The translations under genes were made by a program, and so were the position numbers. This document shows, one piece after another, positions 26,722 through 34,863 of a stretch of 38,999 bases of DNA; within the stretch, counting starts at the first letter, position 1, and every line of letters begins with the position of its first letter. The notes beneath the pieces were generated by a model. The model was not told where the DNA came from and ran no database searches. It was given only the letters and a program-made list of their open reading frames with translations. This DNA comes from Candidatus Riflebacteria bacterium HGW-Riflebacteria-1 (GTDB taxonomy: Bacteria > Muiribacteriota > Ozemobacteria > Ozemobacterales > Ozemobacteraceae): assembly GCA_002839445.1 (NCBI GenBank), contig PGYB01000031.1, forward strand, positions 1 through 38,999, written 5' to 3'.

Positions 26722-28071
26722 ATGAAAAACAGATCTATCTGGCCACAAATTCTGCTGGCAATAGCCTTATTACTGGGAATTTATACAACCGCCACATCGC
26801 AGATGGGCCCAACAATTGCCACAACTGGTGTCTGGCAGGGAATAAGTTCGCATCAGGTTATTCAGGCAAAAATTGACGACCAGCTTGAACGCATCTGCCT
26901 GCCCCGGCTCGAATTCACTGATGAAATAGATCAACAGATGTTGAAAAAAACCGTTCAGGAAGGCATACCCACACAAAACGCGATTTTTCAGCTCTATCAC
27001 GACGGGCTTGGCCGGCCCAAAAAAGAGAACGGCATGTATTACGCGTCAGATGTCTTTCTCAAAGACCTCAAGATGACCTACACCGCCTACCTGCGCAAAG
27101 CCGGTTATAAGTTCAAGGTCAGCAAAACTCCGGCCTACGAAGACAAAGAACTGCTGCGCGGCGTGCTCTACAGCGATCACATCACAACCCGCATGGCCGA
27201 ACAAGACAAGCAGGAGACCGACAAAGATAAAAAGCCGGCGACCTTGGCCAACCTTTCGACAATGCGCGTAACGACAATTTACGATGTTCTGCCAAAAGGC
27301 GTTATCCCGCCGCGCATACGCAAGCAGCAGGAAGAGATCGCGCGCCGCATCGCTGAGCTTAAAAATCGGCCGTACGAAACCGAAATAGTGCAGATAGACC
27401 CGCTGCGCTGGGCAAGTGGCCGCATGGGATTGATCCGCGAAGACGGCGTCATCAGCGGCGCCAATGTTGAAGGCCAGAAGCCAGAACTTGTCATTCTGCC
27501 GCCAGAGCAGCCAGGCTGGCTGACGCCAAAAATGATTGGCGAACTCAACGGACAGCCGTGTGAATTTGTTCTGCACCGCTACGCCAACGGCCTGGAAGTT
27601 ATTCAAGACTCACGTTATCTGGTTCGCGACATCTATTTCAGCAACTGGAAAATCACCTGGGAAGAGTGGCTCGACAAAAATGGCGTAAAATATTCTGAAC
27701 CTGATCTGCTGCCTGATTTTGCCAGTGGCACTATCGCACTCGAAGTCAAACTGGTTTCGGGCACCTTCGACAACCTGCGCGCGCCTGTGCTCTGCCAGGT
27801 CAATTTTGCGACACCCAACAGGCTTGTTGGCAAAAGTGAATCATTCAGGGTTTTTCCGCCTGACCCACGCCCAAACAATTTTACGCAGTTCGCCAACAGC
27901 TTCAATGACATGTTCAAAGGCAGTGAGGCTGATGTTTCTATTCTGGTATGCCCCGACGGCCAGCCATATACCGAGATTGGTCAGCGTCGCGCGCGCCGCA
28001 TCTACTTTCCTGAATACAAGGCGACGCTTGACATGTTGCAGAATCGAGTCCTGACCGGCAAGCTCAGATAA
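26722..28071 (+). CDS. Exported or membrane-anchored protein of unknown function
   Basis: This 449-residue protein starts with a hydrophobic helix (about 8-24), either an uncleaved anchor or a signal peptide ending near ATS. The rest is soluble and mixed alpha/beta. It includes a Lys/Asp-rich low-complexity insert (about 158-172) and an Arg/Glu-rich helix (about 195-218). Two Trp-rich patches lie near DIYFSNWKITWEEWLDK and DPLRWASGRMG. I do not recognise a domain or catalytic motif. Phrases near 100-125 (YYASDVFLKDLKMTYTAYL) and 300-325 (YLVRDIYFSNWKITWEEWL) look like two copies of one motif, so the protein may be an internal duplication. The gene has its own promoter and RBS. Confidence 0.65.
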   Translation: MKNRSIWPQILLAIALLLGIYTTATSQMGPTIATTGVWQGISSHQVIQAKIDDQLERICLPRLEFTDEIDQQMLKKTVQEGIPTQNAIFQLYHDGLGRPKKENGMYYASDVFLKDLKMTYTAYLRKAGYKFKVSKTPAYEDKELLRGVLYSDHITTRMAEQDKQETDKDKKPATLANLSTMRVTTIYDVLPKGVIPPRIRKQQEEIARRIAELKNRPYETEIVQIDPLRWASGRMGLIREDGVISGANVEGQKPELVILPPEQPGWLTPKMIGELNGQPCEFVLHRYANGLEVIQDSRYLVRDIYFSNWKITWEEWLDKNGVKYSEPDLLPDFASGTIALEVKLVSGTFDNLRAPVLCQVNFATPNRLVGKSESFRVFPPDPRPNNFTQFANSFNDMFKGSEADVSILVCPDGQPYTEIGQRRARRIYFPEYKATLDMLQNRVLTGKLR

Positions 28072-28072
28072 T

Positions 28073-28101
28073 TTGACTTGCCGGCAACGATGCAGTAATT
28101 T
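28073..28101 (+). promoter_or_regulatory. Candidate sigma-70 promoter of the P5C dehydrogenase gene
   Basis: TTGACT (28073-28078) and TAATTT (28096-28101) are separated by 17 bases. The -35 matches five of six bases and the -10 is weak. It starts directly after the stop codon of the preceding gene and would give a leader of about 25 bases. Confidence 0.45.
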
Positions 28102-28131
28102 TGAGAAACAATAATATTTGCGGAGGGAATG

Positions 28132-29760
28132 ATGAATAACGCTGTTTTTAAAATGAACACCCCGGCTAACGAGCCTATTTATGGCTATCTCAAAGGTTCA
28201 AAAGAAGAAAAGGCCCTGACCGCAGAACTGAAAAAACAGTCTGAAAGCACGATCGAGATTCCCCTGATCATTGACGGCAAAGAAGTAAAGACCGGCAAGA
28301 TCGGCGAATTCAGAAACCCGTGCGACCACAAACAGGTTCTCGCCCGTTATCACATGGCCGGCGAAAAAGAAGTTAAAATGGCTATCGACGCCGCCTGCCG
28401 CGCGCAGAAAGCATGGGAAAACCTGCCATGGCAGGACCGCGCTGCCGTCGCCATGAAAATCGCCAGACTGCTCGCCGAAAAATACCGCTATCAGGTAAAT
28501 GCCGCAACCATGCTTGGCCAGGGCAAAAACATTTTTCAGGCCGAAATTGACGCAGCCTGTGAAACCATTGATTTCTTGCGATTCAACGCCAGTTTTATGA
28601 CCCAGATTTATTCTGAGCAGCCCGGCTCAGACGCTGGCCAGATGAACCGTCTCGAATATCGACCACTCGAAGGCTTTGTCTTTGCGATATCGCCTTTCAA
28701 CTTTACCGCGATAGCTTCGAATCTGACCATGTCACCGATCATCATGGGCAACGTAGTTGTCTGGAAACCAGCAACAACCGCGATTCTATCAAATTACTAC
28801 CTGATGAAAATCTACCAGGAAGCCGGTCTGCCCGATGGCGTCGTTAACTTCCTGCCCGGTTCCGGCGCAACAATAGGCAGCGCGGTATTTGCTGATCCAC
28901 GCCTCGCCGGCATTCACTTTACCGGCTCAACATGGACCTTCAATTCACTCTGGTCAGAAATTGCCAGGAATCTCGCCAACTACCGCTCATACCCGAAAAT
29001 CGTCGGCGAAACCGGCGGCAAAGATTTTATCTTCATTCATTCATCAGCTGATATTGAAGCAGCAGCGGTTGGCGTTGTCAGAGGTTCCTTTGAATACCAG
29101 GGCCAGAAGTGCTCAGCCTGCTCGCGCGTTTACGCACCGGCATCAAAGTGGCCAGACCTCAAAAACCGTATTCTCAACATTGTCGCTGACATCAAGATGG
29201 GCGACACCCGAGACTATAAGAACTTTGTTAACGCCGTTATCGATGAAAAATCCTTCGATTCAATCATGGGTTATATCGAAAAGGCCAAAGCTGACAAATC
29301 AGCCAAAATTCTGGCCGGCGGCAAAGGTGACAAATCAAAAGGCTACTTCGTTGAACCAACAGTAATTGAAACCACTGACCCGAATTTCCTGACCATGCGC
29401 GAAGAAATCTTCGGGCCGGTTGTAACGGTCTACGTATACGACGACAGCAAATTCGAAGAAACACTCTCCCTGTGCGATCAGACTTCGCCATACGCACTGA
29501 CTGGCGCAATATTTGCCCGCGACCGCCAGGCCGTTTCTAAAGCCTGTGAAATGCTCAAATACGCCGCCGGCAACTTCTACATCAATGACAAATGTTCAGG
29601 CGCCGTTGTCGGTATGCAGCCATTCGGTGGCGCACGCGGCTCCGGCACCAACGACAAGGCCGGTTGCATGCTCAACCTTCTCCGCTGGACATCTCCGCGC
29701 GCGATCAAAGAAAACTACATGCCGCCAACCGAATACAGCTACCCATATATGAAAGACTGA
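28132..29760 (+). CDS. pruA: L-glutamate gamma-semialdehyde (1-pyrroline-5-carboxylate) dehydrogenase
   Basis: The enzyme oxidises glutamate semialdehyde (from proline or ornithine breakdown) to glutamate with NAD+. It shows the aldehyde dehydrogenase signatures ISPFNFTAIASN, FTGSTWTF, the catalytic Glu in VGETGGKDF, the catalytic Cys in YQGQKCSACSR and EEIFGPVVTVYVY. The length (about 542) and phrases such as FRNPCDHKQVLARYH and FGGARGSGTNDKAG fit the single-domain ALDH4A1-like group rather than bifunctional PutA. Two ATGs are adjacent; the second (28132) lies 5 bases after GGAGG, the first only 2, so I take the second. No proline dehydrogenase gene is beside it. A strong terminator follows. 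Confidence 0.93.
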   Translation: MNNAVFKMNTPANEPIYGYLKGSKEEKALTAELKKQSESTIEIPLIIDGKEVKTGKIGEFRNPCDHKQVLARYHMAGEKEVKMAIDAACRAQKAWENLPWQDRAAVAMKIARLLAEKYRYQVNAATMLGQGKNIFQAEIDAACETIDFLRFNASFMTQIYSEQPGSDAGQMNRLEYRPLEGFVFAISPFNFTAIASNLTMSPIIMGNVVVWKPATTAILSNYYLMKIYQEAGLPDGVVNFLPGSGATIGSAVFADPRLAGIHFTGSTWTFNSLWSEIARNLANYRSYPKIVGETGGKDFIFIHSSADIEAAAVGVVRGSFEYQGQKCSACSRVYAPASKWPDLKNRILNIVADIKMGDTRDYKNFVNAVIDEKSFDSIMGYIEKAKADKSAKILAGGKGDKSKGYFVEPTVIETTDPNFLTMREEIFGPVVTVYVYDDSKFEETLSLCDQTSPYALTGAIFARDRQAVSKACEMLKYAAGNFYINDKCSGAVVGMQPFGGARGSGTNDKAGCMLNLLRWTSPRAIKENYMPPTEYSYPYMKD

Positions 29761-29770
29761 GTTAAAGCAC

Positions 29771-29807
29771 AAGCCCCGCTGTCAGAGACTGGCAGCGGGG
29801 CTTTTTT
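29771..29807 (+). terminator. Rho-independent terminator after pruA
   Basis: AAGCCCCGCTG (29771-29781) pairs perfectly with CAGCGGGGCTT (29793-29803) around an 11-base loop, and six T residues run through 29802-29807. This is a textbook terminator for the plus-strand pruA transcript. The minus-strand side lacks a T tract, so it should not stop the convergent gene efficiently. Confidence 0.93.
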
Positions 29808-29820
29808 ATTTCGTATAGAA

Positions 29821-31122
29821 TCAGCCGTAAGCGAGTCTGAGCCCTTCTTCGATGGCATCCCACAGGGTTTCGACGCCTTCGAGTCCAACCGAAATGCGCA
29901 CCAGGCCATCGGTAATTCCGCGTTTGAGACGGTCCGCTTCTGGCACAGCCGCATGTGTCATTGATGCCGGGTGTTGAAAGTAGGTAATAGCACTGCCCAG
30001 GCTCACAGCCAGTTCGCCCGGCGTAGTATAAGAGGCAAAATAATCCATCAGTCGGCAAGCGGGTGCGTAGCCGTCTTTGAGCTCAAGAGCGATCATGCCG
30101 CCGGGCAATCGCATCTGACGCTTTGCCAGCTCGTGATGCGGATGCGACGGAAGTCCCGGGTAATGAACACACTCGACCTTTGCATGTTTTTCAAGGCGAA
30201 GTGCCAGTTCAACCGCCGAAGCGCAGGCTCTTTCCATGCGCAGATGCAAGGTCTGCAGTCCTTGTCCGTTCAGCCATGAATCGAAAGGGCTGGGAGTCGG
30301 GCCGAAATCTTTGTAAATATGAAACAGGTGATCGCTCATGAACTCATAAGGCCCGATAACCACGCCAGCGACGCTGGTAGAATGACCGTTCACATACTTG
30401 GTCAGGCTCTGAATAACAATATCGGCGCCAAGTCGGAACGGCTGCTGCAGATATGGCGTAGCGAAAGTATTATCGACGACCAGCGGGATTCCGCGTGGCT
30501 GCGTGAGTTTGCTGATCGCTTCGATGTCTGATATGCACAGGGTCGGGTTGTCAGGAGTTTCGAGAAAAACCATGGCAACTTTAGGATTTTCTTCGAGTGT
30601 CTTTTTGACCAGCGCTGTATCAGCAGTGTCAATAAAGTGAGTCTTTATATTGAACTTGGTCAAAGTTCTGAAAAAGCTGTCGGTGCAGCCATACACGCTG
30701 CCGCAGATGATCTCGTCGCCGCTCTGCACCAGCGCAAGAGTGGTACATGAAATGGCGCCCATGCCAGACGAACACACCAGCGAAGCAATGGTCGGTTTAC
30801 GTTCATCAGCGGCCAGGGCAGCATCGATAATGTGCTGGCAGTCCAGCTGGAACAACGCCTTTTCGAGATATTCAGTTGTCGGGTTGCCAAGCCGGGTGTA
30901 AATCCTCGCAAACGGCTTCTCGCCGCTCTTTGAAACGCCCAAAAAGCGGTCAGCACCATCTTTTACGTTGCGAAAACTAAACGTGGATTTCTGTACAATC
31001 GACGGCAGGCCGATTCCCACCCCTATCGAGCCAAAGCGATCGGCTGACATGAATTTTTCAGAGGTGCGGGCGTATTTTTCCTTGCGTTCAACCCATCCGG
31101 CAAACCATGAATGAACAGACAT
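29821..31122 (-). CDS. Trans-sulfuration PLP enzyme, methionine gamma-lyase-like
   Basis: This 433-residue enzyme belongs to the Cys/Met metabolism PLP family. It shows YTRLGNPTTEYLE, SSGMGAIS, VVDNTFATPYLQQP, the PLP Lys in SLTKYVNGHS and GGMIALEL. Members include methionine gamma-lyase, cystathionine gamma-synthase/lyase and O-acetylhomoserine sulfhydrylase. The SLTKY-NGHS form and overall look favour a gamma-lyase that turns methionine into methanethiol, ammonia and 2-oxobutyrate, but the substrate is not certain. An N-terminal extension of about 30 residues is somewhat longer than usual. AAGGAG lies 8 bases before the ATG. It is divergent from the mgtE region. Confidence 0.85.
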   Translation of the reverse strand: MSVHSWFAGWVERKEKYARTSEKFMSADRFGSIGVGIGLPSIVQKSTFSFRNVKDGADRFLGVSKSGEKPFARIYTRLGNPTTEYLEKALFQLDCQHIIDAALAADERKPTIASLVCSSGMGAISCTTLALVQSGDEIICGSVYGCTDSFFRTLTKFNIKTHFIDTADTALVKKTLEENPKVAMVFLETPDNPTLCISDIEAISKLTQPRGIPLVVDNTFATPYLQQPFRLGADIVIQSLTKYVNGHSTSVAGVVIGPYEFMSDHLFHIYKDFGPTPSPFDSWLNGQGLQTLHLRMERACASAVELALRLEKHAKVECVHYPGLPSHPHHELAKRQMRLPGGMIALELKDGYAPACRLMDYFASYTTPGELAVSLGSAITYFQHPASMTHAAVPEADRLKRGITDGLVRISVGLEGVETLWDAIEEGLRLAYG

Positions 31123-31291
31123 CTTTCTGACTCCTTCAATTACTCTTTATTGTTTGTATCAGTCTATAGGCATTCACGACAGCGGTCAACCTGCAATGCG
31201 CCAATATTCAGCAAATGCAAAAAATAGCTGGCAAACAAACAGCGGCGGGAGTATCATTCACTGCATCAAAAATCAGGAAGGAGCGCAAAAG

Positions 31292-31405
31292 ATGAATCAG
31301 GATACCGATGATCATGAACCTGAAACAGAGCAAACTTCATCTTTCGAGCCTTCTGCGGACACCGGTTTACAACGAGGCGGGCCGTCAATGCGGCACAATT
31401 ACTGA
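31292..31405 (+). CDS. Small acidic leader ORF overlapping the mgtE start
   Basis: A 37-codon ORF begins at an ATG with an excellent ribosome site (AAGGAG at 31278-31283, 8 bases upstream). It is read in a different frame from mgtE and covers the first 98 bases of that gene. Its N-terminus, MNQDTDDHEPETEQ, is rich in Asp/Glu with a Pro, the type of sequence that destabilises ribosomes in Mg-sensing leader peptides such as MgtL. It could be a Mg-responsive leader or a coupling device. Alternatively it is the real mgtE N-terminus separated by a frameshift or sequencing error. Confidence 0.4.
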   Translation: MNQDTDDHEPETEQTSSFEPSADTGLQRGGPSMRHNY

Positions 31406-33170
31406 TTTTACCCTCGCCCTTCGTAAAAACTGGCCCTGCTTCGACCAGGCCATAGTCTTTGACTTTAACAGCGCCTGCAGTCGCATTGCCGCTAAAAGCT
31501 GTTTTAAGGAATTTGCGCCCGGCAGTTTTGTGCTGGCTACGCCAATGCACGACCTGCCGCTGCTGCCGCCCGATCTCGGCAAACCAACGGCCACCGAACT
31601 CTGGGACAAATCGGTAATCGACACTGTCAATGTCAGAACCGTTCAGATTAACGATCTCGAAATTCTCTACGACGAGAGCGGAGAAATCTGGATAAATGGC
31701 GTCGACATCAGTTTCAGAGCTGCTTTGCGCCGCCTCGGCATGGACAAATATCTTGGTCGAATATTCGATAAGATAGGCTGGGGACTAATCAGCGAGATTA
31801 TCGAGTGGGACAAAATTATCGGTTTCGGCGATGAATTCGAGGCACTGACCCCAGATTCTACAACCGACAACTTTCAAAACCTTCACCCCGCCGACCTTGC
31901 CGAGATGCTCGAAGATCTTGACGAGTCCGAGCAGATTTCGATCATCGAAAATCTCGACGAAGATCTCGCCGCTGAAACGCTGGCCGAGGCTGACGCCGAG
32001 ACTCAGCAACAGATTATCGAAAAACTCGATACCGAAACTGCATCGGAAATTATCGAGGAAATGAATCCTGACGAAGCAGCCGACCTTCTTCAGGACATGG
32101 ATCAGGACCGCGCCCGGGCAATTCTTGAACATATGGACCTCGACGAGGCCAGCGATGTAAGAAAGCTGCTCGAACACGACGAATACACCGCCGGTGGCAT
32201 CATGACCACCGAATACGCAGCGATATTCGAAGATTTCACGGTCGCGCAGGCCTTTTCCCATCTACGCCTGGTTGCTGCCGACATCGAAATTATCTATTAC
32301 CTGTATGTAATCGACAATCAGGAGTGCCTCAAGGGCGTTGTTTCGATCAGAGACCTGCTTTCGGCTAATCCGGCATCTCTGGTCACCGAGGTCATGGATG
32401 ATGATCTCGTCTATGTTTACGCCAAAACTCCGCAGGAAGAAGTCGCCAACCTGATCGGCAAATACGATTACATGGCGATACCTGTCGTCAATGATCAGCA
32501 GCAGATTCTAGGCGTTGTTACCGTCGACGACGTCATGGACGTTATGGAAGAGGAAGCGACCGAAGACCTGTTTAAATTCGCCGGAACGACTGATGAAGAG
32601 CTCACCTACAGTTCGGCGCTGCAGGCCTGCAAGGCGCGCCTGCCCTGGCTGCTGATCACACTTGCCACCGGGTTTATTACCAGCACCATCCTGAAATACT
32701 TCATGGTTGAATTCAAAGACGTTATTGCACTCGTATTCTTTGTGCCAGTAGTAATGGGAATGGGCGGCAACACCGGAATTCAGTCTTCGACTCTGGTGAT
32801 ACGCGGCATGGCGCTCAACTCATTTTCAGGCGCCGATCTTTTCAAGCGACTTATGCGCGAGATAGCCGCCGGCGCAATGATGGGGTTAGCATGCGGAATC
32901 ATAGTTGGCCTCTGGGCTGAGTATCTTACCAGAACTACAGCAACAGCACAGGCAAGTTTTTCAGCACCGCTTCTGGCGCTGACAGTAGGCATTGCCATGA
33001 TGAGTGCCATGACTTTCGCAGCAATGTTCGGGGCCTTTGTGCCTATTCTTTTCAGTCGCCTCAAAATTGACCCGGCCGTGGCTTCAGGGCCATTCGTCAG
33101 CTCTTCAAACGATATTTTTGCACTGCTGATATATTACGGAGTTTCAATGGCACTGCTCGCCGTAGCCTGA
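31308..33170 (+). CDS. mgtE: MgtE-type Mg2+ transporter
   Basis: This 620-residue inner-membrane Mg2+ channel/transporter begins with a PRC-barrel-like region (about 10-140). The MgtE N superhelical domain follows with its repeated acidic helices (about 185-290, e.g. LHPADLAEMLEDLD). Two CBS domains (about 300-425) come next, including YTAGGIMTTEY and DYMAIPVV. The five-helix membrane domain (about 445-620) has the pore motif GGNTGIQSSTLVIRG. In MgtE, Mg2+ bound between the N and CBS domains closes the pore. The ATG at 31308 (or 31314) has no ribosome site, since the only strong one belongs to the overlapping ORF at 31292. Start usage may depend on coupling, or the N-terminus may be mis-framed. 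Confidence 0.92.
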   Translation: MIMNLKQSKLHLSSLLRTPVYNEAGRQCGTITDFTLALRKNWPCFDQAIVFDFNSACSRIAAKSCFKEFAPGSFVLATPMHDLPLLPPDLGKPTATELWDKSVIDTVNVRTVQINDLEILYDESGEIWINGVDISFRAALRRLGMDKYLGRIFDKIGWGLISEIIEWDKIIGFGDEFEALTPDSTTDNFQNLHPADLAEMLEDLDESEQISIIENLDEDLAAETLAEADAETQQQIIEKLDTETASEIIEEMNPDEAADLLQDMDQDRARAILEHMDLDEASDVRKLLEHDEYTAGGIMTTEYAAIFEDFTVAQAFSHLRLVAADIEIIYYLYVIDNQECLKGVVSIRDLLSANPASLVTEVMDDDLVYVYAKTPQEEVANLIGKYDYMAIPVVNDQQQILGVVTVDDVMDVMEEEATEDLFKFAGTTDEELTYSSALQACKARLPWLLITLATGFITSTILKYFMVEFKDVIALVFFVPVVMGMGGNTGIQSSTLVIRGMALNSFSGADLFKRLMREIAAGAMMGLACGIIVGLWAEYLTRTTATAQASFSAPLLALTVGIAMMSAMTFAAMFGAFVPILFSRLKIDPAVASGPFVSSSNDIFALLIYYGVSMALLAVA

Positions 33171-33250
33171 AAAAATACAGTAATTCTCGGTCAAAAATCC
33201 ACATTGCTTATCTAAGTGCTCAGCAAGGTGGTAATCGTAAACGACAATGA

Positions 33251-33290
33251 GCTGTCATCCTGCGCGCAGTCGCAGGATCCAGAATGGCAG
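33251..33290. repeat. REP-like palindromic element (TCATCCTGCG type)
   Basis: ATCCTGCG (33257-33264) and CGCAGGAT (33271-33278) form a perfect 8-bp stem with a 6-base loop. They are flanked by the imperfectly pairing CTGTCAT and ATGGCAG. This type of GTCATCCTGC...GCAGGATCC repeat is one I recall as common in intergenic DNA of many bacteria. It begins with the same GCTGTCAT as the element at 18451 and is followed by a similar AGAAGG tail. It lies in the gap between mgtE and a convergent gene. Confidence 0.65.
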
Positions 33291-33303
33291 AGAGAAGGAA
33301 ATA

Positions 33304-33323
33304 GAATCCTCAAACAAGGATTC
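33304..33323. repeat. Short perfect hairpin next to the REP-like element
   Basis: GAATCCT (33304-33310) pairs with AGGATTC (33317-33323) across a 6-base loop. It follows the palindrome at 33251-33290 by 13 bases and repeats its GGAT-type core, so the two may form one composite repeat. It has no T tract and is not a standard terminator. It may lie in the mgtE 3' untranslated region. Confidence 0.45.
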
Positions 33324-33393
33324 GTCATACTGTGCCCAGTCACAAAACATCTAACATATGGTACAGGTTTGTCTTCTCACCGAGAATTGCTGG

Positions 33394-33434
33394 AAAAAAC
33401 AGCGGCCGCTATCATTTTCTGATAACGGCCGCTG
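33394..33434 (-). terminator. Rho-independent terminator for the 33459-34550 gene
   Basis: On the minus strand CAGCGGCCG pairs with CGGCCGCTG (9 bp), continues after one mismatch with TATCA/TGATA (5 bp), and has a five-base loop. Six T residues follow at once (33394-33399 on the plus strand are AAAAAA). It begins 24 bases after the gene's stop codon. This strong terminator is directional for the minus strand. Confidence 0.92.
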
Positions 33435-33458
33435 CGATTGAGCGATCTGGGTTTTCTT

Positions 33459-34550
33459 TCAGCGCTTCTCTGTCGGAGGGACAACCTTGCCATCTTTTGC
33501 CAGAGCCGGGTTAGGCAGCATATATTCGGTGCTTTCATCCAAGGCAAGGGGCTGTTTCCAGGTTTCGTCCTTGAGCATTTTTCTGAACTTTTTGCCAAAT
33601 ATGGCGCCGTAGCAGTTTATGTAGTCTTCCTGTTTGTCGGCGCCTTCGAGAAAGAGTGAGCCAAGACTTTCGATCTCAGCCACTGATCGACTGACCAGAC
33701 CGGTTCGCACGATAGCATACATACCGATTCCAAAAAAGTGATACCAGGCACCGTAATTATCGCCCATCTGAACAGTGTCGTGGCGCAGATAAGCCAGCTT
33801 CTTCTGCACCGGGTCATTCTCACGATCAACACGATACGGGTCGCCGGCCAGCACGTTCTCGGCTGTAAGCATGGTCAGATAAATATTACCGCGATTGAGC
33901 ACATAGCTTTCCATGAACATGTGGTGCAGCTGCAGTTTTCCATCGGGATAGCGCATGATCCGTTCGGTTAGAGCTCTTTCCTGGCCGGTTACCGCATAGC
34001 GTGATGTCCAGCCGCAGGCGAGCAGCAAAAAAAGCTTTGAGCGAAAAAACAACGGACTGGGAAACTCTTTCTGTTTGCGGAAAACATGACGACCAAGTCG
34101 GTGCCAGAAGCCATACGCGAGATAACGCTTTGCTTCGGGCGACCAGCGGTGTTCTTCGCCAAGAACCGGCATAATATGCGGGTGGTAGCTCAGAATAATC
34201 TCGCGGCACTTGTTGATCAGGCGGTCAATATCTATCGGCACTGTTTTACCGATTTTAAAACCGGCCTTATCTTTCATTGATTCTTCAAGAGCCTTGAGTT
34301 CTTTTTCTTTTTGAATCTCAGCCTGCGGGTAAGAGCCCTTAACCAGTGCCTGAATCAGTTTTGTCGGCACCTGATCGAGCTTGCGCATCAAAAATGCGTC
34401 ACCTTTAGGGTCTTCGAGAGCAAAAGTTTCCTGCTGATAATGCTCCGCTTCATATTGTGATTTGAGCCACTGCTTGAATTCTCCGGCAGTAGCCGGCAAA
34501 GAAACGATCAGCATAAACAGAATCAACGTCGCCAGATTTTTCTTTACCAC
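33459..34550 (-). CDS. Secreted protein of unknown function
   Basis: This 363-residue protein has a signal peptide (hydrophobic 6-20, likely cleavage after ATA near 22). The mature protein is mainly helical and rich in aromatic and charged residues. Notable stretches are SYHPHIMPVLGEEHRW (about 121-136), FWHRLGRHVF, and LQLHHMFMESYVLNRGNIYLTMLTAENVL (about 207-235, split). The His clusters could bind metal, but no known motif is met. The start is GTG at 34550, chosen because GAGGT lies 7 bases upstream and the hydrophobic region follows at once. I do not recognise a family. The gene stands alone, with a strong terminator and a TATAAT-containing upstream region. Confidence 0.7.
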   Translation of the reverse strand: MVKKNLATLILFMLIVSLPATAGEFKQWLKSQYEAEHYQQETFALEDPKGDAFLMRKLDQVPTKLIQALVKGSYPQAEIQKEKELKALEESMKDKAGFKIGKTVPIDIDRLINKCREIILSYHPHIMPVLGEEHRWSPEAKRYLAYGFWHRLGRHVFRKQKEFPSPLFFRSKLFLLLACGWTSRYAVTGQERALTERIMRYPDGKLQLHHMFMESYVLNRGNIYLTMLTAENVLAGDPYRVDRENDPVQKKLAYLRHDTVQMGDNYGAWYHFFGIGMYAIVRTGLVSRSVAEIESLGSLFLEGADKQEDYINCYGAIFGKKFRKMLKDETWKQPLALDESTEYMLPNPALAKDGKVVPPTEKR

Positions 34551-34863
34551 AAAAACACCTCATCTCCTGGGTTATGTACACATTATAATGATTTTCTCAA
34601 CAGATGGAAGTATTATTCAGACCGGCCTGACCGCATGTTAATTGCAGTGTTATGACGCAAGAGCCTATGCTAAGGCCGTCAAATCAGCAATGATCATGCA
34701 AAAGATGTGATCCGAAAAAGTTGCGCAAATTGCGCGAAAACTCGCAAAGCCATCTAGACTCATCCAGGCAACCCCGGTATAATACGAAATCATTAAAAAG
34801 CGCTTGGCAAAGCATCAGATAGACTTACTTCCGCAGCAGGATCAGACGAACCAAGGAGTGCTC
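34551..34863. other. 313-bp divergent intergenic region
   Basis: No gene is supported. On the minus strand a TATAAT (34582-34587) lies about 32 bases before the GTG at 34550, though without a convincing -35. On the plus side a good sigma-70 promoter lies at 34755-34783. A palindrome TTGCGCAA (34721-34728), partly repeated at once as TTGCGCGAA, sits about 30 bases upstream of that promoter and could be an operator. A TTG at 34804 opens the downstream frame early but lacks a ribosome site. Confidence 0.5.
34755..34783 (+). promoter_or_regulatory. Sigma-70 promoter of the FkbM-TPR-OGT gene
   Basis: TAGACT (34755-34760) and a perfect TATAAT (34778-34783) are spaced by 17 bases. Transcription would begin near 34790, giving a leader of about 74 bases before the ATG at 34864, which has AAGGAG at 34853-34858. 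Confidence 0.75.

Noticed and set aside
31184..31189. TTGACC (minus strand) as -35 of the methionine gamma-lyase gene
   Set aside because: The best -10 (TATAGA) is only 15 bases away, too short for a confident sigma-70 promoter.
31229..31243. Possible sigma-54 promoter TGGCAAACAAACAGC before mgtE
   Set aside because: GG and GC are 10 bases apart, but the TTGC half is CAGC and the remaining consensus is weak, so it is likely chance.
31154..31405. Longer 83-codon version of the leader ORF
   Set aside because: The upstream ATG has no ribosome site and the extra sequence is unremarkable. The AAGGAG clearly points to the ATG at 31292.
33216..33422. 68-codon plus-strand frame between mgtE and the convergent gene
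   Set aside because: It consists mostly of palindromic repeat DNA and runs into a terminator. No ribosome site or domain is present.
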